Shown piece after piece: positions 57,540 through 64,000 of a DNA stretch of 64,000 bases (the first letter of the stretch is position 1; the number at the start of each line of letters is the position of its first letter). Below the pieces are notes generated by a model that had not been told where the DNA came from, did not search any database, and saw nothing but the letters and a program-made list of their open reading frames with translations. Source of the DNA: Siphonodentalium dalli (lineage: Eukaryota > Mollusca > Scaphopoda > Gadilida > Siphonodentaliidae); contig CP136061.1 in NCBI GenBank assembly GCA_032622095.1, positions 254,709,582 through 254,773,581 of the forward strand, given 5' to 3'. The position numbers and the translations under genes are program-made.

Positions 57540-59245
57540 CCCCCGACTTGAAGTCGGCGGGTATATAGTCGACGTCTCCGTCCGTCCGTACGTCCGTTCG
57601 TCCGTACAAACATTTTGCATTATTGTTCAGCAACCGCTGGGCAGATTTAGCTGATATTTGGTATGGTGATAGAGCAGCATGGGGGAACAGCTACATGCAT
57701 AGCGCGGGTTTCGTCCACCTATTTTCACCAGAGTTATGGCCCTTTTTTGACTGAGAAAATTCAATTTTGTCCGTCCGTACAAACATTTTGCATTATTGTT
57801 CAGCAACCGCTGGGCAGATTTAGCTGATATTTGGTATGGTGATAGAGCAGCATGGGGGAACAGCTACATGCATAGCGCGCGTTTCGTCCACCCATTTTCA
57901 CCAGAGTTATGGCCCTTGTTTTACTTAGAAAATTCAATTTTTCTCTTGTTTTTTGGGTTTCCAGATTATAGCGTGAGCTTTGGTGGTACGATTGCAAATC
58001 CCGTATTTTTGTGGATCAGTTATATGAAAATACATGTCAAGTGCGAATTTGGGTATGATCTGATGATTTTTGCCAGAGTTATGGCCCTTTTTTCAACTTA
58101 GAAATCCGTCTGTACGTCCGTCCATACAAACATTTTGCATTATTGTTCAGCAACCGCTTGGCAGATTTAGCTGTTATTTGGTATAGTGATAGAGCAGCAT
58201 GGGGGAACAGCTACATGCATAGCGCGGGTTTTGTCCACCCATTTTCACCAGAGTTATGGCCCTTTTTTTACTTAGAAAATTCAATTTTGTCCGTCCTTAC
58301 AAACATTTTGCATTATTGTTTGTTCAGCAACTGCTGGGCAGATTTAGCTGATATTTGGTATGGTGATAGAGCAGCATGGGGGAACAGCTACATGCATAGC
58401 GCGGGTTTTGTCCACCCATTTTCACCAGAGTTATGGCCCTTTTTTTACTTAGAAAATTCAATTTTGTCCGTCCTTACAAACATTTTGCATTATTGTTCAG
58501 CAACCGCTGGGCAGATTTAGCTGATATTTGGTATGGTGATAGAGCAGCATGGGGGAACAGCTACATGCATAGCGCGGGTTTCGTCCACCTATTTTCACCA
58601 GAGTTATGGCCCTTTTTTGACTGAGAAAATTCAATTTTGTCCGTCCGTACAAACATTTTGCATTATTGTTCAGCAACCGCTTGGCAGATTTAGCTGTTAT
58701 TTGGTATAGTGATAGAGCAGCATGGGGGAACAGCTACATGCATAGCGCGGGTTTTGTCCACCCATTTTCACCAGAGTTATGGCCCTTTTTTTACTTAGAA
58801 AATTCAATTTTGTCCGTCCTTACAAACATTTTGCATTATTGTTTGTTCAGCAACTGCTGGGCAGATTTAGCTGATATTTGGTATGGTGATAGAGCAGCAT
58901 GGGGGAACAGCTACATGCATAGCGCGGGTTTTGTCCACCCATTTTCACCCAGAGTTATGGCCCTTTTTTTACTTAGAAAATTCAATTTTGTCCGTCCTTA
59001 CAAACATTTTGCATTATTGTTTGTTCAGCAACCGCTGGGCAGATTTAGCTGATATTTGGTATGGTGATGAGCAGCATGGGGGAACAGCTACATGCATAGC
59101 GCGGGTTTCGTCCACCCATTTTCACCAGAGTTATGGCCTTTTTTTTACTTAGAAAATTCAATTTTGTCCGTCCGTACAAACATTTTGCATTATTGTTCAG
59201 CAACCGCTGGGCAGATTTAGCTGATATTTGGTATGGTGATACCGT
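57540..59245 (+). repeat. 174-bp tandem array with higher-order structure
   Basis: ATTTTGCATTATTGTTCAGC begins units near 57610, 57782, 58130, 58308, 58480, 58653, 58827, 59004 and 59180. The unit carries CATGGGGGAACAGCTACATG and ACCAGAGTTATGGCCCTTTT. The second unit is interrupted by unrelated sequence (57940-58120). Units near 58143 and 58666 start nearly identical ~523-bp blocks, so three monomers form a higher-order unit. Confidence 0.92.
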
Positions 59246-59485
59246 CCATGCTTAATATGAACAGCTACGGTTGGGGGCAAATGCCACGCGACAGCGTAGC
59301 TCTTGTTATACTAAAGCATCATTGATGAGTAGTTATCCCATAGGAAATGTTCAGATTAATAGTTTAAACCCTTTCTATGCTAAAGCAGCATCATTGATGA
59401 GTAGTTATCAGATAATAATAGATCATTTGTTGAACTTATAATCTAAGCATTTTCCTCAATTGTAGGAAGGTATGTGTTTTATGCA

Positions 59486-59571
59486 CCCCCCCCCCCCCCC
59501 CCCCCCCCAAGCGTGAGAAAATATAAATAATTTTACTCCCAATATTTTGACACCACCCCCCCCCCCCCCCC
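59486..59571 (+). repeat. Two poly-C tracts
   Basis: C runs of 23 (59486-59508) and 16 (59556-59571); a third run of 23 is at 60203-60225. Confidence 0.9.
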
Positions 59572-59693
59572 AATTTCACTAATTTTGGTCCTAAAACCCT
59601 ACTGATATCACTCACATGACTTGGAAATTATCTCCTTTAATTTAAAATGACAGATTAATCTGTTTCAGAAGCTGTTTTAATTGAAAAAAATGG

Positions 59694-59964
59694 TTAACCC
59701 TTTGAGTGCCAGGGCCGATCTCATTGGCCCAGGGGCCGATCTCATCGGCCCTAAACCTACAAAATAAGTCTGTTAAAGAATAGAAGAATAAATTATTAAG
59801 ATTGTAAAAAATTGTAAAAAAAAAAATTTAAAACAAATTGTTAGGCCAATGCATTCTCTTATATATGCGAGGCGACCTATGGTCGACTCGCATATATAAG
59901 AGAATGCATTGGCACAGGGTATATGGGTTGATACAAAAATCGGACCTGGCACTCAAAGGGTTAA
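59694..59964 (-). mobile_element. NestPal-2 MITE copy d
   Basis: Reverse orientation, TTAA at both ends. The GGCCGATCTCAT motif near the left end is duplicated. The palindrome is intact. Confidence 0.85.
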
Positions 59965-60444
59965 TGCAGACAAATATGAAGTTTTTTTTAATACTCGCTG
60001 ATAGGCATCTGTCTACCACATACATGCATTGGAGTTTCCAGGTCGTGTGTGATGAGACTATGCTAGGTCTACTCTGGGTGGTTAAATTGCATGCTGCTAA
60101 ATGGAAATTCTAATGCATCGATGTAGTGGACAAATACAGTAACGTATCAGAAACTGATAGTTGCGCCTCTCGTTCTATCCTTATGTGACCACAGCCCGGG
60201 CACCCCCCCCCCCCCCCCCCCCCCCTCCAAAATTGTTTCCCATATCCCATTGTACATATCGGCAAAGTTTCATGATTTAATCTGGTCTGTCACGATTTTG
60301 CTAAATTTTGACCCTAAGCCACTGGGCTATTTGTGCCATATCAACAAACCATTAACACACCTGTGTTGTTCTGTGTATATATCATTTGATTATTAGTAAA
60401 ACTAATAAATTGGATGTATAAAAATGTTATTTTTCTTTCTGCAG

Positions 60445-60626
60445 ATGAGATTGAAGATGAGGAGCTGGTGTTTGCTGAGGAACAAATATCCCATGGTCAG
60501 CTGACAGTGACGGAGGGTCAAGTGGAGGAAGTGGCGCACCTCATCGAGTCCGTGGAGGTCATCGAGGGTGTAGAGTGTGACAGCAATGTAGACATCATAG
60601 TAGAGAATGAAAACCTCCTCGACTGA
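60445..60626 (+). CDS. Zinc-finger gene exon G: acidic C-terminus with stop codon
   Basis: The acceptor TTTTCTTTCTGCAG ends at 60444. Two bases complete the codon opened in exon F (Asn), then 59 codons and TGA at 60624-60626. The product is strongly acidic (it starts NEIEDEELVFAEEQ and ends VENENLLD) with no further finger. The phase match to exon F (1+2 nt) and the shared acidic character support the join. The last ~44 nt of coding sequence are the first unit of a three-unit tandem repeat running into the 3' UTR, so the end of the protein lies in repeat-derived sequence. Confidence 0.8.
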
Positions 60627-60729
60627 GAACTGTGCAACGTAGACATCACCATGGAAACGATGACCTCGACTTGAGGACTGTGCAATGTAGACATTACCAT
60701 GGAAAGCGATGACCTCAACTGAAAGCTGA
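60583..60729 (+). repeat. Three-unit ~50-bp tandem repeat spanning the stop codon
   Basis: Units begin at 60583, 60634 and 60682. Each opens GCAAYGTAGACAT and continues through a diverged GAAA...GACCTC-like segment to ACTG. Unit 1 contains the last coding bases and the TGA; units 2 and 3 are 3' UTR. Divergence between units is modest. Confidence 0.75.
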
Positions 60730-60971
60730 AGCTAACAGGCTGACCACTGCAGATTCCACTGGCAGCCCCCCCCCCTGATCCCCCTGGTGCCACCCCTGTT
60801 GGGAAGCCAGGACTAAGGTGGAATGTGGTTGCTTCTTGGAGGAATCTGAAGTATGGATTTTTCCATACGGTGCCTTTTCATGTTTCTGAATCTAAAGAGA
60901 GTGAATGTGTTAGCTGAGTGTCGCATGAATGTATTCATCATCATCATCATCTTCATCATCCAATTTATTCA

Positions 60972-61188
60972 TACAGGAATGCCCTAAGTAATCGACTCCT
61001 TAAACACAGCAGAATTATGGGTAACTTTTCAGGATTTAGTCGGAAATATGGCTTGTTGCCAGTCATCGGAAAGCTCTCCCTGAGAGCTTTCCGATGAATG
61101 GCAACAAGCTATATTTCCGACTAAATCCTGAAAAGTTACCCATAATTCTGCTGTGTTTAAGGAGTCGATTACTTAGGGCATTACTGTA
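60972..61188. mobile_element. HP-TA hairpin element in the 3' flank of the zinc-finger gene
   Basis: A complete ~213-bp inverted repeat flanked by TA, starting 346 bp after the stop codon. If transcribed in the 3' UTR it would fold into a long double-stranded hairpin. Confidence 0.85.
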
Positions 61189-61249
61189 TTATCATCAAAA
61201 CCATTCACAGAATACTAGCAGATAGGAGCTTCCTGAAATGTTTGAATAA

Positions 61250-61329
61250 CCCTGTGCCAATGCATTCTCTTATATATGCAAGTCTCTCATAGGGAGCCTC
61301 GCATATATAAGAGAATGCATTGGCCTAAC
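61250..61329. mobile_element. Solo NestPal palindrome with variant centre
   Basis: Starts ACCCTGTG and ends GGCCTAACAAT like the NestPal cores. The centre reads AAGTCTCTCATAGGGAGCCTC, resembling the diverged copy at 44194. No termini are recognisable. Confidence 0.7.
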
Positions 61330-61357
61330 AATATTTACCTTGACATTGTAAGCCTAC

Positions 61358-61363
61358 AATAAA
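61358..61363 (+). terminator. Candidate polyadenylation signal AATAAA
   Basis: AATAAA lies about 730 bp after the TGA at 60626. It follows an HP-TA hairpin and a NestPal-4 remnant, so it would be the 3' UTR signal only if those elements are part of the transcript. No transcript end can be verified from sequence alone. Confidence 0.25.
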
Positions 61364-61799
61364 AATAAGAATCTTTTGAAGGTGTCTAAAGAAACTAAAA
61401 AACTGGGTTAATTTGATAATCTTTTCAGGGGAGATGAGGCCAAAGCAGAATGAGGTCCCCAGAGCAGAGAAGGATCCAGGGATGTTTTGATACCTGTTAC
61501 AGGTTTGGGTGCCCAAACTATAGAGACCCATATGTCCCCAAATTCCATGTAGATAGTATTTATTCAAGTTGGATCTTCCATATTTTCAAGGAATTTTTCT
61601 ATAATTCAACAAAATGTACTAGTAATGCAAATCATCAGCCCGCAGATGATATATAGTCTATAATATGGAGCCTTTATTTGCACAATCAAGTATCCAGTAC
61701 TGAATATTTTAACATCCAAATTTATATGGGCACATACTCACAATACAGAACAGGTGTCCCCACAAATTATCTGGATCCTTCCCTGCCCCAGAGGGTGAA

Positions 61800-63793
61800 A
61801 TTAATTATGCTAGCCCACTGTGCATGATAACATCACTAAATTCACCCTCTGGGGACTTCATTCTGCAAATGACCAGCACCATATGTCAAGGCCTGAATTG
61901 TTCAATGACTTCTGTGAGCCCTGTTTTAGTTGTTGTCATTTTCACAATTGCCTCATTTGATTGTTCGTCAACTTCGTGGCACCCCTGCATCCGGTTATTA
62001 TGCTACAAAGTTTAACATATTAGAAATGACAAGTGACCTTGCTCTTCATTGGTTCAAACTTGAATTCGTTCAGCAGATGGAGTCCCAATTGACCTCTTAT
62101 TCATATTCGATACATTTATACCAAAACATCTTCCTTCAAGCACAATTCGCAACAATCAACCAGTAAATATGAATGGATAGTTTTCTAGAATACAGACACT
62201 CTACTGTCATAATGCATTAGATGTGACAGGAATGTTATCTTTGGCCAGCATGCTGTCTCCATGAATCACAGATTTATATCTCAGACTGAGATTCATTCAT
62301 TCAGTAAAATCTGCTTCCTCACCATATGAGTTATGGGTGTAACTGCCTGTGATCCTTATGTTGTGTCTTCTGCCAATTTAGGAAATATAGAGAAACTAAC
62401 CTACTATATAAAAAAAGAAACTCTAAATAAACTCAAAAAAACTTGTTAATTTGATAATAAAGATACCTTTCAGAGGAGATGAGGCCAAAGCAGATTGAGG
62501 TCCCCAGAGGGTGAATTTAATGATGCTAGGCCGCTGTCTATGGAAGCATCACTAAATTCGCCCTCTGGGAACCTCATTCTGCAAATGACCAGCACCATAT
62601 GTCAAGGCCTGAATTGTTCAATGACTTCTGTGAGCCCTGTTTTAGTTGTTGTCATTTTCACAATTGCCTCATTGATTGTTCGTCAACTTCGTGGCACCCC
62701 TGCATCCGGTTATTATGCTACAAAGTTTAACATATTAGAAATGACAAGTGACCTTGCTCTTCATTGGTTCAAACTTGAATTCGTTCAGCAGATGGAGTCC
62801 CAATTGACCTCTTATTCATATTCGATACATTTATACCAAAACATCTTCCTTCAAGCACAATTCGCAACAATCAACCAGTAAATATGAATGGATAGTTTTC
62901 TAGAATACAGACACTCTACTGTCATAATGCATTAGATGTGACAGGAATGTTATCTTTGGCCAGCATGCTGTCTCCATGAATCACAGATTTATATCTCAGA
63001 CTGAGATTCATTCATTCAGTAAAATCTGCTTCCTCACCATATGAGTTATGGGTGTAACTGCCTGTGATCCTTATGTTGTGTCTTCTGCCAATTTAGGAAA
63101 TATAGAGAAACTAACCTACTATATAAAAAAAGAAACTCTAAATAAACTCAAAAAAACTTGTTAATTTGATAATAAAGATACCTTTCAGAGGAGATGAGGC
63201 CAAAGCAGATTGAGGTCCCCAGAGGGTGAATTTAATGATGCTAGGCCGCTGTCTATGGAAGCATCACTAAATTCGCCCTCTGGGAACCTCATTCTGCAAA
63301 TGACCAGCACCATATGTCAAGGCCTGAATTGTTCAATGACTTCTGTGAGCCCTGTTTTAGTTGTTGTCATTTTCACAATTGCCTCATTTGATTGTTCGTC
63401 AACTTCATGGCACCCCTGCATCCGGTTATTATGCTACAAAGTTTAACATATTAGAAATGACAAGTGACCTTGCTCTTCATTGGTTCAAACTTGAATTCGT
63501 TCAGCAGATGGAGTCCCAATTGACCTCTTATTCATATTCATACATTTATACCAAAACATCTTCCTTCAATCACAATTCGCAACAATCAACCAGTAAATAT
63601 GAATGGATAGTTTTCTAGAATACAGACACTCTACTGTCATAATGCATTAGATGTGACAGGAATGTTATCTTTGGCCAGCATGCTGTCTCCATGAATCACA
63701 GATTTATATCTCAGACTGAGATTCATCCATTCAGTAAAATCTGCTTCCTCACCATATGAGTTATGGGTGTAACTGCCTGTGATCCTTCTGTTG
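61800..63793 (+). repeat. 715-bp tandem array, 2.8 units, each with an FB8 piece
   Basis: GCAAATGACCAGCACCATAT occurs at 61865, 62581 and 63296 (spacing 716 and 715). Units 2 and 3 are nearly identical; unit 1 has a different left edge. Each unit includes a partial FB8 foldback. An 80-codon frame inside the unit is shifted between copies by a one-base difference (CATTGATT versus CATTTGATT), so it is not conserved as protein. Confidence 0.92.
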
Positions 63794-63843
63794 AGTTATG
63801 GGTGAACTGGTGTAAGAATCTTGTTGTTGCCTGTCATTCTCAG

Positions 63844-63887
63844 GTTACGAGATCTCACTTGATGAGGAGGGAGACAGTTCTTTATGA
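63844..63887 (+). CDS. Possible alternative 3' terminal exon of the zinc-finger gene
   Basis: A pyrimidine-rich tract ending CATTCTCAG (to 63843) precedes a short open stretch. Read after the single base left by exon F, it gives S-YEISLDEEGDSSL and TGA at 63885-63887. It has the same entry phase as exon G and a similar acidic opening (EI..DEE). It lies just past the 715-bp tandem array. With only 13 residues and no transcript evidence, it may be a chance acceptor or an exon of a different gene. Confidence 0.3.
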
Positions 63888-64000
63888 TTAGCTCTGATAG
63901 TGGTATGTGATGGTTGGCTTGTTTTGACAGCTGAGACCAGCCAGAAGCCACTGACACAGGATACCAGCAGCTGAAGAAGCCTATATTACACTGTGTTTAT

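Larger units (their letters stand above)
28844..60626 (+). other. C2H2 zinc-finger gene, 3' portion, seven exons (gene span)
   Basis: Seven exons with AG acceptors and GT donors join in one frame. Their lengths are 182, 129, 167, 120, 157, 205 and 182 nt; after the 2 nt that finish an upstream codon this is exactly 380 codons including TGA. The partial protein has nine zinc fingers at residues 13-33, 42-62, 68-88, 95-116, 125-145, 153-173, 180-200, 208-229 and 237-258, then an acidic tail (259-379). Introns are 4.2, 0.4, 1.1, 13.4, 1.2 and 10.3 kb. Fingers 2, 4, 6, 7 and 9 are split by introns, so the gene is not of the single-exon KRAB type. C2H2 arrays of this length normally bind DNA in the nucleus. 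The 5' exons are not found in the window, and I do not recognise the orthologue. Confidence 0.88.

Noticed and set aside
58143-59152. Long repeated frames (WADLADIWYGDRAAWGNSYM) as a repeat protein gene
   Set aside because: The 174-bp monomer is a multiple of three, so any open frame persists through the array. Frames break at one-base differences and there is no start or splice context.
62495-62881. 128-residue frame repeated in the 715-bp array
   Set aside because: The frame is shifted between otherwise identical copies by one base and starts in an FB8 fragment, so it is not under protein constraint.

Overview
The window is eukaryotic nuclear DNA. It is AT-rich, has spliced exons with GT/AG borders, and is dominated by non-coding repeats with no operon structure. 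The repeat style (a tRNA-derived SINE with an AAAC tail, CCGTCCGTACG-type tandem repeats, abundant foldback MITEs, a CR1/L2-like LINE end) suggests a marine invertebrate, most likely a lophotrochozoan such as a mollusc. That placement is inference from repeat style, not from a diagnostic gene.

Only one cellular gene can be supported. It is the 3' part of a plus-strand C2H2 zinc-finger gene in seven exons (28844-29025, 33240-33368, 33786-33952, 35018-35137, 48530-48686, 49918-50122, 60445-60626). All splice phases are compatible, and the exons join into one 379-residue partial protein with nine fingers followed by an acidic tail. The start of the gene is not visible: exon 28844 begins in mid-codon, and I could not place its upstream partner. 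A second possible 3' terminal exon in the same phase lies at 63844-63887. The protein is probably a nuclear DNA-binding factor, but I do not recognise the orthologue.

Layout. 1-28.4 kb is intergenic or upstream intronic DNA filled with repeats: TTAA-flanked MITEs, 8-bp-TSD foldbacks, TA-flanked hairpins and several tandem arrays. 28.8-35.1 kb holds the first four recognised exons, with an 8-bp-TSD hAT-like element in the first intron and an insertion beside the donor of the third exon. 35.4-48.5 kb is a 13-kb intron with a hAT BED-finger remnant, a 4.8-kb decayed foldback, a GIY-YIG-like remnant, a complete SINE, poly-G minisatellites, a LINE 3' end and a 40-bp minisatellite abutting the next exon. 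48.5-50.1 kb holds two exons. 50.1-60.4 kb is a 10-kb intron with minisatellites and a 174-bp array showing higher-order structure. 60.4-64 kb holds the stop codon, the 3' flank and a 715-bp tandem array.

The most unusual signal is a palindrome-within-inverted-repeat module. A 67-nt near-perfect hairpin carries one conserved mismatch and a TATATAAG motif in each arm. Full copies carry it twice, in opposite orientation, around an AT-rich loop. At least three, probably four, MITE families with unrelated termini carry this same core. Family names used below (NestPal-1 to -4, FB8, HP-TA, DR-A, DR-B) are working labels of mine, not database names.
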